Assembly: GCF_038396675.1 (NCBI RefSeq)
Contig: NC_088922.1
Coordinates: 66,525,001 to 66,589,000, forward strand
Length of the DNA stretch: 64,000 bases
Direction of reading: 5' to 3'
Source: Hydra vulgaris
Lineage: Eukaryota; Cnidaria; Hydrozoa; Anthoathecata; Hydridae
Shown here: positions 14,478-23,689 of the stretch, piece by piece
How positions within the stretch are numbered: position 1 is the first letter of the stretch
Layout: each line of letters begins with the position of its first letter
Made by a program: the position numbers and the translations under genes
Notes under the pieces: model-generated
Databases searched by the model: none
The model's input: the letters and a program-made list of their open reading frames with translations, nothing else
Told to the model about the DNA's origin: nothing

Positions 14478-15086
14478 TGATGGCTTGCGTCATCGCACTC
14501 ACCCTTTAATATGATGTGTTATATGCTTTGTGTTTACATTTGTTACTTATTTTCTTTTTTTGTTTGTATTTTTATTTATTTATTTTTTTGCTTCTATGAA
14601 TATGGTGTACCTTTAAAGTAACGATCTCTTATATAAATTATTTTGTGCACCTTTTTGTATTTGTCATTAATGTCTTTTTTTTTAAATAGCGAAAATCGAT
14701 TTGAAAAAAAGTCTCCTGCAGTAAAACCGAAGAATTATAAGCAGATTATTCAAACGTCTAATATTGATTCCCAAAAAAATAATATAAATAACCGCTCCGG
14801 TTTGGCTCCAAAATCTCCTTCTGTTTCGTCAAAAAGTCAAGATGGGGCTTCATCCGACGAGGATTTAGCACCACCACGCCCCCCTCCTCCTAGAAATGGT
14901 GCTAGCCCAATTTCACCTTTACTACAAACGATCCATAAAGGTTCTAATCAAAAAAATGGACATCAAAATGTTTCCCTTGACAAATCTTTTAATATGCAGC
15001 CTGTTACTATTCTTATCAAAGATGGAGAACCCGAAGTTCTAAATATGAAATCTAAGCTAAAATTATTTAATGATTTTCAAAGTTAA
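2816..15086 (+). CDS. AFDN: Afadin-like protein (PDZ plus long charged helix), 3' nine exons
   Basis: Afadin links nectins and other junction receptors to actin. I infer nine in-frame exons: 2816-2896, 8143-8208, 8453-8526, 8829-8929, 9184-9626, 10330-11958, 12137-12208, 12643-12830 and 14690-15086. All have AG/GT borders and matching phases, giving 1,016 visible residues and the natural stop. Exons 1-4 form one PDZ domain (residues about 7-107) with carboxylate-binding loop GLGL at 18-21, the core DGRIHAGDQILSVNEI, and the family-typical tail AFYHGLSAIV, which matches afadin's PDZ end and is my main reason for the name. Exons 5-6 are a continuous E/R/K/Q-rich helix, as in afadin's C-terminal half. 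Exons 7-9 carry a proline stretch (PPPPG) and APPRPPPPRN before a short tail. The RA, FHA and dilute domains expected upstream would lie left of the window. Introns contain CR1 scraps and a MITE. Exon 1 is partial only in the sense that its upstream partner is not visible. Confidence 0.82.
3521..3612 (+). mobile_element. CR1-like LINE 3' terminal scrap
   Basis: Shares the 3' end words of the LINE at 545-2320 (TCTTTTCTCTTCCAGTAACT and GCTTGCAGCCTTGTTAGAAG). Lies in afadin intron 1. Confidence 0.75.
3661..3842. repeat. 26-bp tandem repeat, about 7 copies
   Basis: The unit contains ATAGTTTTATGGTCAAAAAA. The middle four copies are nearly identical and the outer ones diverge. Intronic. Confidence 0.92.
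4074..4187. repeat. 59-bp direct duplication
   Basis: Two copies of a unit starting ATATATAGTTGTCAAAGC and ending ACTATTTACATTA, with few differences. The second copy abuts a LINE RT fragment. Confidence 0.85.
4185..4480 (+). mobile_element. CR1-like LINE RT fragment
   Basis: Closely matches 1405-1660 at the nucleotide level (for example ACACTCTCTGATTGCTTGGA and CACAGTGGCTGGTGAACTT), covering the region just after the FADD box. The DD-encoding bases are deleted here. Dead fragment in afadin intron 1. Confidence 0.85.
4640..4735. repeat. Imperfect 50-bp tandem duplication
   Basis: The words CCCCTTTGTATGTGTGAGCTG and TCCCTTTTGTATGTGAGCTG occur about 50 bases apart, with related flanks. Nothing coding. 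Confidence 0.65.
5550..6080 (-). mobile_element. CR1-like LINE 3' fragment, reverse strand
   Basis: On the minus strand this gives the C-terminal LINE tail: KVAALSLFYKYYHDH near 5900, then CISNIWNSIPFSCFPDTYNL at about 5650-5720, and the shared 3' untranslated words at 5565-5600. Around 5930-6010 a short segment (GGCAGATAGAGCAAGTCTAT) is repeated about three times. Frameshifted and dead. Confidence 0.82.
6031..6062. repeat. Palindrome at end of LINE fragment
   Basis: AAAAACGCATTG and CAATGCGTTTTT form 12-bp perfect arms around TATGTTTA. Confidence 0.75.
6484..6702 (+). other. Unassigned 72-residue open frame
   Basis: Starts ATG at 6484 and ends with a stop at 6702. The C-terminal half (EPEALVLAMGLDYSVVDNI) has the hydrophobic spacing of a death-fold helix pair, but the resemblance is weak. 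It sits inside an afadin intron next to transposon debris. It could be an exon fragment carried there, or chance. I do not claim a gene. Confidence 0.2.
6950..7300 (+). mobile_element. CR1-like LINE RT fragment
   Basis: Corresponds to 925-1225 of the first LINE: SKVFESLINK (7058-7090), STADL near 7155, FYHALDGGGKVRSLALEVSKAFNKVWDAGLLHN at 7190-7290. The catalytic block here has the intact KAF.KVWDAGLLH form that is damaged in the first copy. An internal deletion removes part of the segment near 7090. Confidence 0.85.
7787..7830. repeat. 44-bp near-perfect palindrome
   Basis: The arms are GTTAACTGAGTTCTAGGCGTT and AACGCCTTGAACTCAGTTAAC, with one mismatch and a two-base centre. A short duplicated word, ACACTGATCAAAATAT, precedes it twice (about 7715 and 7753). 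Probably the heart of a small foldback element in afadin intron 1. Confidence 0.85.
10606..11706 (+). repeat. Coding repeats: 45-residue ER/K-rich units in afadin exon 6
   Basis: About eight full units and one partial unit starting RERIE.EKEQQRLEAE and ending EYQNELRAQKE. Most units are exactly 45 residues; the first is 41 (EQQR missing) and the fourth is 33. Units 1-3 and 6-8 match each other in order (types RIKKYEEEQEQIR, KRKQYEEEQEKIR, RRKQYEEEQEKVR), offset by 213 residues (639 bp), so a multi-unit block was duplicated as one piece. Alternating E4/R-K4 spacing predicts a rigid single alpha helix rather than a dimeric coiled coil (inference). Confidence 0.92.
12209..12642. other. Afadin intron 7
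   Basis: AT-rich intron between two in-phase exons. I see no element or further exon in it. Confidence 0.7.
13530..13752. mobile_element. Foldback MITE in afadin intron 8
   Basis: The left end (TTTTAAAAATGGATTAAAAA then ACTATTTCACGGGACCCGAG) and the right end (its near reverse complement ending CCATTTTTAAAA) give about 60-bp TIRs. The inner arms TGACTGAAAATGTTGGGC and GCCCGACATTTTCAGTCA also pair, so nearly the whole 220 bp can fold back. A partial copy of the left end (TTTTAAAAATGGACTAAAAA) lies just upstream at about 13477. No ORF. Confidence 0.88.
13783..13828. repeat. Short inverted repeat
   Basis: TTAGGTGTCACTC and GAGTGGCACCTAA pair with one mismatch around a 20-base loop, about 30 bases after the MITE. 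Confidence 0.7.
14408..14475. repeat. (CA)n microsatellite
   Basis: About 34 uninterrupted CA units in afadin intron 8, 215 bases before the last exon. Confidence 0.97.
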
Positions 15087-15170
15087 TTTGAAAATAATCA
15101 TTCTCAATCCTATTCACTCAGTTTCATAAAATAATCATTCTCAATCCTATTCACTCAGCTTCATAAAATA
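15087..15170 (+). repeat. Duplicated segment in afadin 3' UTR
   Basis: A unit of about 37 bases (AATAATCATTCTCAATCCTA, then TTCACTCAG and TTTCATAAAA) occurs twice directly after the stop codon. Confidence 0.85.
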
Positions 15171-15714
15171 TGCACGTAAGCACAATCGTGTAATCGAAAA
15201 TTTTTTTGACTGATTTGTATAAATAATAATTTTGAAAGAATTTTTATTTATTTTTATATATAATTTTTTTAGTAAATAGTTTATATAATCTATTGTGAAA
15301 TGCTTTTTTTAAAATAAAAAAAGTTGTTTGGATATATCGAGGTTTTCATGAAAAAAAGTTTCTTAATTAAAAACACTTCAATGCCATAAATGTATAGTTA
15401 TGTAAATATTTCTGAATGTTTTTATCGTGGAGTATTTTTTTATTGTTTTAAGTTTTCATCTTTAAGTGTTTTTTGTTTTATTTAAACACGCGCGAGATTA
15501 AATGATTTTACGAAATTATAAATTTTTGAAAACCCGTGCCTGCTTAGTTACTCTGAAGAGCAATTATGAAAATAGGTCGAGTTAAAATATTTCTTCAAAA
15601 CTTGAGTATATAGTTGAAATAAATATATTTTAAAAACTATAAAAAGTCGCTTGTGAAAGTTTTTTTTAGTTGAAAGTTTTCTTTATCTTAATGATGTTTT
15701 ATAATCCCACGCAC

Positions 15715-15719
15715 ACGCG

Positions 15720-15800
<81 letters not shown>
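15715..15800. repeat. CG-rich start plus (AT)n microsatellite
   Basis: ACGCACACGCGCGCGC followed by a pure AT run. Confidence 0.95.
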
Positions 15801-15801
<1 letters not shown>

Positions 15802-16786
15802 CAGGAAGCTTCTGATAAAAAATAGTTCAAAAAATATTTAAGAGGTGGTACACCACCATATGTATTCTGAAAATTGGAAAAAAAAAGTGAATTTTTGATA
15901 TTTAGCTCATTTGATAGACATTTTATTAAAGATTAATAATATTAAAAGTTTGTTTCCATTTTTTATATATATATATATATTTTCAATAAATTAACAAACT
16001 AAAAATAATTATATTGCAATGACAACAATATTTAAACTTCGTTTGCGTTTTTCTCCGTTTTCGAACATAATATCTTGGGAATGTATTTGTAAACATCTTG
16101 TGAAACAGAAGTGCAAACCATTTAAATTTTCAGGAAATGTTTATTATATTTTTGGATTTTGGTTTATGGAATAACAATAATAAAAAAATTAACAATATTT
16201 CAAAATCATCGAAAAATATATTTTAAATATTTAATATAAAGTTTTACACACAAAATAAATGGATATTTTTTGTAAAAAAAATGGTGTCTAAATTCTTCTA
16301 GTTATGCTTGGTATAGTTTCAACAGAGAAAGTTTCATGTAACCTCTACAGGGCTTTGTCTTAGAGCATATAGAAAGCTTTATTGCCCACCCAATCCATGT
16401 TGTTGCTACGGTCCTGTAATATAGGACTGTGTACATATCAATCAGTGATATGATACAATCATACAGTGTATGATTATGTAATTCAAAAACATGGATTGGA
16501 AAGGCAAGAACAAATTAGAAATATCAAAATTGTTTTTTAATTAGCACTTGATATATTTAACTAAAAGTTTATCTTTTTAAGATCTTTTTTTTAAATAACT
16601 ATTAGAGGGGGTAGGCAAAAATCCATGGTTCTACCTTGCCCACAGCATAGAGATTTTACCATGTGCTTGTTATAAAATACTCCTAGCACGTGTCTGTTAT
16701 AAAGTTAATATTGTTAATTGTTTTACAAAATTCACATATAAGCTAAGAAAAATTATATATGTTGATTTATTATAAAACTATATATA
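15801..16786. other. No gene seen
   Basis: AT-rich spacer. Contains a short (AT)n at about 15965-15980 and a loose inverted pair CCAATCCATGTT (about 16390) with AACATGGATTGG (about 16488). Nothing codes. Confidence 0.6.
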
Positions 16787-18077
16787 ACACCTGATGACTA
16801 AAAAATGAGACAAAATTTAAATCAATTTATGTATGCTATTTATAATCATGCAATTGAAATAATTAGTATATTTATAGGGAATTTAATACTCTATTAAAAT
16901 TATAATATAGTTTTAAAATATTAATTAAAATGGCTCCGTATAAAACAAGTTTGCAAGAAGACCTAAGAAAACGCATTTGGCAATTTAAAAATTTGCATCT
17001 GGAAAAGCCAAAAATCTTCACAGTAAAACACTTTCTAGACGAAGGAGCATTGAAAGCGATCATATATTGTGCTCTAGAACGTGTATACAATAAATTCGGC
17101 TATCAACGAAAAAAAGGAAGCGGTCCAAAGGCAAAAAAAATGGACGAAAAGCACATAGACTAATTGAAAAAGGCATTTGATCATCATCACGGTGTTTCAC
17201 AACGTCAAGTAGCTCAAAGATTCGATTGTGACCAATCGTATATATCTAAAATTCTTAAAAACAAGACGAATATTAGATATTACAAGAAAAAGATTCCACA
17301 TCGAAGCGAAAGCCAACTACCTTGAATCAAACCTTTGTGTCGGCATATATATCGCAATTTTAGGAATTTTGATTTTGTCTTGAATGACAAATCATATTTC
17401 ACATATGCGAATACAACATTGGCTGGCAACGATGGCTTCTATTCTAGCGACGTGTCATCTACAAGTAGCGACGTCAAATTCAAAAGAAAGAAGAAGTACG
17501 AGGAAAAGGTGCTAGTCTCTTTGATTATATCGCCCAAAGGGACTTCAAAACCAATGTTTTTTGAAAGTGGCCTGGCAATCAACAAACAAGCATACATCGG
17601 ATGTCAAGCGGTTAATACCCTTCATTGATGAACATTATGAAGAGTACTTGTTCTGGCCAGATTTAGCTAGTTCGCACTATGCAAATGAAGTAGTTTCTTT
17701 TCTCGACGCCAATAACATCAAATACCTGTCAAAGGTAAAAAATCTACCCAATGTACCAGAAGCTCGACCAATTGAGGACTTTTGGGGTCAGTTGAAACGC
17801 TTAGTCTACGAGGATAATTGGCAAGCAACAAGCACTCCTCAACTCAAACGGCGTATCGTGAATTGTCTTAACAAAATGGATCAGGAAGTGGCAAAACGTT
17901 ATGCCTCAATGACTTTAGTTCTTCTTGGTCGAATTGCTTTTAATGATGTTATTTAAAATCAATAAATATATTTCTTTTAATATCATAATTGTTTATAAAT
18001 TTATTTTAAATTAAATTTGATAGCTATGCAACTATGGCTATAATAAAAAGTTGTCTCATTTTTTAGTCATCAGGTGT
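16787..18077 (+). mobile_element. Tc1/mariner-superfamily element, DD37E spacing, decayed
   Basis: The ends are exact inverted repeats of about 26 bp (ACACCTGATGACTAAAAAAT on the left, reverse complement on the right), each next to a TA, the standard target of this superfamily. One transposase ORF starts at 16930 with a helix-turn-helix region and continues as VSQRQVAQRFDCDQSYISKI. It is broken by TAA at 17161, TGA at 17323 and a frameshift at about 17605, after which the other frame (to 17956) resumes. Catalytic residues are visible: D in FVLNDKSYF, D in FWPDLASSHYA and E in ARPIEDFWGQLK, with 37 residues between the last two. The spacing differs from the DD34E of Tc1 proper. Dead but young enough that the TIRs are unchanged. 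Confidence 0.9.
16930..17956 (+). pseudogene. DD37E transposase pseudogene
   Basis: Cut-and-paste transposase of the element at 16787-18077. About 340 residues when read through its breaks, the normal length for the superfamily. N-terminal DNA-binding half at 16930-17320, catalytic DDE half at 17335-17956. The start at 16930 (MAPYKTSLQEDLRKRIWQF) is the first ATG after the left TIR. Lesions: two stops and one frameshift. Confidence 0.88.
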
Positions 18078-18200
18078 TATTATTATTATTATTTTATAAA
18101 CATCAATAAATACAAATTTCTCTCAATACTAAATTTGTTTGTTTTTTTTAAATTTCGCTGGATTGTTGTGACCAGCGTGTTCAGCTTATATCTTATTTTT

Positions 18201-18246
18201 AAAACGGCAGTTCCATTTTATATCAATAAAATAGAACTGCCGTTTT
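18201..18246. repeat. Perfect-arm hairpin
   Basis: AAAACGGCAGTT and AACTGCCGTTTT, extended by ATTTTAT/ATAAAAT pairing with one bulged C. Lies between the DD37E element and the Penelope-like fragment. Confidence 0.8.
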
Positions 18247-18259
18247 AATTTTCAAAAAA

Positions 18260-18825
18260 AGGTTTCATCTTTTTCTGACGTAAGTGCGCCATAAATCGTG
18301 TCCAAAATTTTGTTGAAACATATTGTCCCTCGTCTAAATAAAGTAGACTCCTGGCTGTTCATTTGTAGTTTGGATTTATTTCTCGATGTTAATATTGCCT
18401 CAAGGTTCAGGTTTGATTTAAAGACCGTTTTATATCCTGCCTTCCTAAACACCTTACGTAATTTGGGGGACAATATTGGTACCCAAGGTAATGAAATCGT
18501 TGGATAAGTACTGGTGATGTTTTCAATATTTTTAATAGTCACTAGTGATTTTTTGTTCTTTCGTTTTATTTCTTTTATAATTTTTATGACATTGGACTGT
18601 TTGTAGCCATTTTTGATGACATTGGGCTGTTTGTAGCCATTTTTGATGACATTGGACTGTTTGTAGCCATTTTTGATGACATTGGACTGTTTGTAGCCAT
18701 TTTTGATGACATTGGACTGTTTGTAGCCATTTTTGATGACATTGGACTGTTTGTAGCCATTTTTATGACATTGGACTGTTTGCAGCCATTTTTGACAAAT
18801 ACTTGAATAAGTAGTTTCAGTTCAT
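18260..18825 (-). mobile_element. Penelope-like reverse transcriptase ORF fragment
   Basis: Minus-strand reading gives ELKLLIQVFVKNGCKQSNV (18825 down), a repeated NGYKQSNVIK block, then KEIKRKNKKSLVTIKNI and LPWVPILSPKLRKVFRKAGY with KTVFKSNLNLEAILTSRNKS (about 18400-18500). This order (NGY motif, hydrophobic LPW/PI, S.KLRK.F.K.GYKTVF, L..ILTSRNK) is that found between the RT core and the GIY-YIG domain in Penelope-like and related GIY-YIG retroelements (family knowledge). The GIY-YIG part is absent, and the RT core upstream is cut off at about 18825. Truncated at both ends. Confidence 0.72.
18588..18796 (-). repeat. 30-bp tandem repeat, 7 copies, in frame with the RT ORF
   Basis: The unit starts GACATTGGACTGTTTGTAGC. 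Being 30 bp it keeps frame, and the minus strand reads VIKNGYKQSN repeatedly. One copy (18738-18766) has lost one base. Confidence 0.93.
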
Positions 18826-18849
18826 CCCCCCTTCAAAGAAGGTGATTTT

Positions 18850-20240
18850 CTAGTTATAGTCGGTTTTTTTACGAATTTAGTCGGGTATTTGACACAATTC
18901 AGTCGGGTAAATTTTCGTTTTAAGGACCTTATTTTTTTTTTTTTAGAAGCCAGTCGGTACTTTATGAGGATTCACCCCCACCCCCCAAATTTATTTGTAG
19001 AATCGCCTCTGGATACGCATGTATTTCACATATATATGCTTGTTGCAGTGCGCGCATTATAATCAAATACAAAATACATTTTATTTTATAACATTTTTTC
19101 TAAAATCTAATAAGTTTATAAACAATATGCATTAAGTTTTTTTTTTCAATTAAAGGATAAATTATACAAAATTGATATAGCATATGTTACAGCTGAGAGT
19201 AGAGCGGGGCATATAGTGACACTTAAGAAATAAGTGCTTGCTGTGGATAAACTAATCATAGTTAACACTTATTTTATAAATTTTCTAAAATTTATTGATA
19301 TAAGAAAACGAAAAAACAAAAAATTCTTAAAATAAGCTACGACAACCAAAGTAACGAAACTCAAATTTTAAAAGACTTGCAAAATTTTTACATTTTGCTA
19401 GTGGGTGGGAGGAGATTTTCGATTGTTCTAAATTTGTCTAATTTTTAAAAAAATTTGATTTATAAACTTTTATTTAAAATCTGTGTTTGAATAAAGAATG
19501 ATTTCCTTATGTATTATTAAAACAACTGAACGATGTTATTTTTGTGAATTTAAATTGATTTTTAAATTTGTTACAATTAAAAAGAATCAGTTATTCGTTA
19601 ATTGTAAAGCTTTAAAAATGATAAAAAAAATAAACGGTATTTTATCATTTAAACATGTTCAGGCATTAAATTCTCAAAAAAGTAACGTACTCATACAAAA
19701 CTTCACATCAATACACCCATACACCACATAAAAAAAGATATAAAAACCTAAATTAAAAAACATCTTATGTTTTATTATAAAATACTCTTAAACAAACAAA
19801 CTTAAGAAATTATTCTAAAAGTTAAGTAGGGCAAAATTGAATAAAATTAACAATTGCTTTGAATTTATTACTAATATTATTTTTCTAAATAAGGAGAAAA
19901 ATACTTTAAATTAAAAATAAAATCCTCAAACTGTAAACAAAATGGTAGTAATATTGTCAATTGTATAAATAACTTGTTGTCCCGATATGCTCCACGAAAG
20001 TCATTTTACAGAAATTAATACTATTCAAAAAGTTCAGTTCTAAATATTCTTTTAAAACCAGATTTTAAAAGAGGAAATTGAAATAAAATAGGCTAATTGT
20101 GAGCAATCATTAGAATTAAATTGTTTTTTATTTAATATCGTAATAAGTAAAATTAATAATTTATGTATTTAATGTAATTATAGTTTATAATAATTTACAA
20201 AGCAGTTTGCATAGTTATAGTAATTTTTAATAAACGTAAT
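18850..20240. other. No gene seen
   Basis: AT-rich spacer with a short C-rich patch near 18980. The 77-residue frame at 19498-19731 has no recognisable features and I treat it as chance. Confidence 0.6.
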
Positions 20241-20512
20241 CAGTGCCGTGGCTTGTGGATTTGGGGCCCCCCCAAAACTAGCCATTACGGCCCTAATTTT
20301 TTTTTTTTTGTGTGAAAAAAGTGGATAAATTTTACAGATTACTTCAAAACAGCTGGGTACCTAACATATTTTAACGTCGCCGTTCATAAGACTAAATGCA
20401 ATCAAATTAACGCTTAAATTCAATTAGATATATTTTATAATTGTTAAATTGATATAGAGTTACTAGTGAAGAGTTTCTTTAACTACTGTAAATGCATTAC
20501 GCAGATAATAGA

Positions 20513-20551
20513 AGTACGTCGCAAACCATCAAAAAAAGGGTTTGCGACGTG
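20513..20551. repeat. Hairpin spanning the hAT stop codon
   Basis: ACGTCGCAAACC and GGTTTGCGACGT are perfect arms, one of which encodes the last transposase residues (TRRK). The stop lies in the loop. Confidence 0.8.
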
Positions 20552-22860
20552 TTTTCATGCTTGCAAACTCATTTATTATGCCTTCATAACTTAATGTTCT
20601 TGCAACCTCGTTCTCAATAGACAGCATTGCTAAGGAAGACAAACGTTCATCGACCATTGTTGACCTATTTAAAAATACAAAGAAATAAAGCTACACGTAT
20701 TTATGTTTAATGAAGCAAGATTATTTATACTAACCTATGAAATGTTTTAATTAGTTTTAACTTGCTGAAGCTACGTTCTGCACTTGCAACAGTAACTGGT
20801 AAAGTAAGAATGATTCGTAACGCAATAACTAGATTGGGATAAGTTTCTTGCAGCTCTTCTTTGTAGATGTAGTTTAGGAAGTCATATGCAGATTTTAGGA
20901 GAGCATTTTTTTCCTCCTTTATAACTATGACATAACGTTTTAACTCCGATTCTAAATCCTCAGAATCTATATCAGCAAGCTTTATTTGCAAACTTTTGCA
21001 ATAAGCAGACAGAGAATTTTCATTACAAGCTTTGATAAGACTCTCAGATTGGTAAAGAAAGTCATAAAGCTTTGTGACAATGCTGATCTGTTCAAAAAGC
21101 TCTTTTACTGATGCAATTGACATATCAATTAGTGGCAAAAAGAAATCTGCTTTATACTGATGTTCAGGTTGCCAAGTGTGATCAGCACTCTCGTATGAAT
21201 AAATCGATTTTTTTTTTCGTGAACGCACCATCGAAAAAACCTTTTCAATACCCAATACTTCTGCGATTTCTGATGCCTTAACACGTGCGTCAGAAAATCC
21301 ATTTTCGCGATACTCATAAAGAAACGCTTTTGTTGCATTTATTTCACTAGCTAATATGTCGAGAGAGGTTGCAGAAGATTGAAGCAGCTTACTTGATTTT
21401 TTAATTTGAAATAAAACGTCATACCAAATAATGACTGATAATAAGAAAGGCTGTGTTCTAATATATTCTGTCAGCGATCGTACTCTTTTTTCTAAGGCAT
21501 GTTCTTCCAATTTTTCAAATGTTTCTAAGATTTCTTTTAAATAGAAGCGAAGTGGTTTAACACCGTTTATTCTACTTTCCCATCTGGTATCTGATTGTGG
21601 CTTGACTGAAATTGCCACGCATGATTTTAAAATTTCCCATCGAGGAGGAGACGATGAAAAGAGCGTGTATAACCTTGAAAGAACACCAAAAAAAGAAATT
21701 GCACTGATGGATGACAGTGCACCATCAACAATAACAAGATTGAGTGAATGGTTAGCACATGGAACATATAAGGCCTTAGGATTCATTTCCAGAAACCTTG
21801 CTTGAACACCTTTTACTTTTCCTTTCATATTAGCACCATTATCGTAAGATTGACCTCGACAGTCTAAAATATTTAGATCCCAATTTTTTGCCTGATTTAA
21901 AAATGCATTGAAAAGCCCTTTTCCAGTGGTATCATTTACTGTGAGATATCCAAAGAAATTTTCATAAATGTTGATACCTACTCCATGAGTACATGTTACT
22001 GATCGCAGAATAATGCTGATTTGTTCTTTGTGCAAAACGTCTGGCGTACAATCTAAAATAATAGAATAGTATTTTGCTTTTTTTACTTTAGAAAGGTTTT
22101 TGGATTCAATCTCCCTGGCTAAAAGTCTAATCAGCTCGTTCTGTGTGTCATTGCTCAAGTAGTGCTCCTTGGTTTCTTTGTCCTGAATTCTTTGCATAAG
22201 CTCATTGAGAACGGTATCATACTTAGCTAGTAATTCAAACACCCCAAGAAAGTTTTCATTGCTCTTTGAACCAATGGCTGTGTCTGAACCACGGAATGCA
22301 AGATTTCTTGCAGAAAGAAATAAGGTAATGTCTAGTATCCTTTCTAACACAGCCCTCCAAAATATCCGCTCTTTATGAAGCAACTTTTGTTGTTTCTCGT
22401 CTATGGTAGCTTGATTTGCAATGCCTGCATTACCAAAATTGAGGAAAAAGAAATTAATTAAGAAAAAAAAAGTAACAAAGCAATAAATTAAAGAAAATAT
22501 CAGTTAACCTTTTCGTAAAGTTATCCATTATTCAAAGCACTTGAAATGTGCACTGCATGTTTCGTGCTCTTTAAGTTTTTTTGACAAGCCTTCCCAAGTG
22601 TTCATTCCTTGCCGGAATGGTGTAGAAGTTATCCCAAAAAGTTTGTAACAAAAACAAAACACTTTATTGCTGTTCAAAGAATATATGAGCCATGTGCGTT
22701 CAAAGATTTCTCCATTCTTCATCTTGCGGCTATAATAATTCAGTGAAAACCGTCTTCTTGCTAAATTGTATGGAATATCAATTTCGATCTTTTTGAAACC
22801 ACGTTTAATAATGCCACACTTCTGTGCGTCAAAAATAAAAAACGATTTATAATTCATAAA
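20529..22860 (-). pseudogene. hAT transposase (TTF-type zinc finger, DUF4371, hAT dimerisation), nearly intact
   Basis: Cut-and-paste transposase. Exons on the minus strand: about 22857-22509, 22424-20735 and 20664-20529, with introns 22508-22425 and 20734-20665, all GT/AG and in phase. The first exon carries the TTF-type zinc finger block (RRRFSLNYYSRKMKNGEIFE, FCFCYKLFG, HETCSAH). The second is DUF4371: RNLAFRGSD, YYSIILDCTPD, NDTTGKGLFNAFL, GQSYDNGANMKGKVKGVQAR, YVPCANHSLNLVIVD. The third completes the dimerisation domain: LPVTVASAERSFSKLKLIKT joined to STMVDERLSSLAMLSIENE. The only lesion I see in this stretch is a TAA at 22528-22530 between the zinc finger and DUF4371. A further 5' exon around 22920-23180 (KYVLIRRNNYPKFKLSFRK, or MTPRSIGDIFSNL) is possible but its junction is unclear. 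Confidence 0.88.
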
Positions 22861-23329
22861 TAAATAAACATTGAAATATGTAATCTAAATACAAATAATA
22901 ATATATTCGCACCTAATAAAATATGCGAATTAGAGAAATATATTTCTTCGAACGATTGGCTGCTGCTTAATGGTTTCTCTTTAACGGTTTGACAGATTTT
23001 TTTTCGCGTTTTTCCAGAAGATTTCAAATCAAGCTTTCTGAAACTGAGTTTAAACTTTGGATAATTATTCCTTCGGATGAGAACATATTTCATCTAAGTC
23101 TTTCAAAAAGTTCTCTTCAAACTTGTTTAAATCACATATCAAGTTAGAAAATATATCACCAATTGAACGTGGTGTCATATTTGTTTTTAAACATATATAT
23201 TAATATATTGGATAAACCTTTTTCCTTCCTTTTTATTTACAATTATTTTAAAATATATCCGCCATCTTTATTATACGCGCTTTACTCGTTACTGTTATTG
23301 TATGCCGCTATGTTAATCAGACTTAATCA

Positions 23330-23520
23330 GACTAGTTGATCTAATGTTAAACAACCAATGTTGTTCCAACGTCGTTTTATTGTTAACTTCGGAGATGTTA
23401 GTTGATAACGTTTTTCCGACGTTGTTCCAATATTAGATAGACAAACGTTAGTATAACACCGTTGTACCTATGTTGAAACGTCGTTAGAATTTAATTAACT
23501 CGCATCACGACTAAAATCCC
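23330..23520. repeat. AACGTT-rich repeat fragment
   Basis: Repeated words AACGTCGTT, GACGTTGTTCCAA and AACGTTAG suggest an internally repetitive element related in style to 55915-56178. Boundaries unclear. Confidence 0.45.
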
Positions 23521-23579
23521 AGCAAGTTACAGCAAATATTCAACGTCTTTTTCTTTCTGGGTATCTTCCGTAAATTCGT

Positions 23580-23672
23580 TCTAATTGTCAGGTTAGTATT
23601 TTTTTAATTAATGTTATTATTTTGAGCTCATTTAAATTGCTCATGTAAACAAGTGGTCTAGGTAATATCTTT
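23580..23672 (+). mobile_element. Fragment of the GGTAATATGAGCA element
   Basis: Matches 42266-42355 inside the element at 41605-42542 (TAATTGTCAGGTT, TTTTGAGCT.ATTTAAA, AAGTGGTC and GGTAATAT in the same order and spacing). Interrupted by LINE sequence at 23673. Confidence 0.75.
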
Positions 23673-23689
23673 TTCGCTTCCAACAAAAA

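Larger units (their letters stand above)
20241..23200 (-). mobile_element. hAT element, one end recognisable
   Basis: The end at 20241 starts CAGTGCCGTGGC, a hAT-type terminus, and lies beyond the 3' end of the transposase gene. I could not find the matching end past the 5' side; it is probably lost near the LINE insertion at 23690, so the right coordinate is approximate. Confidence 0.7.

Noticed and set aside
14643..14689. ATG-like start of a separate C-terminal gene before 14690
   Set aside because: A splice acceptor at 14688-14689 joins in phase to exon 8; no independent start needed.
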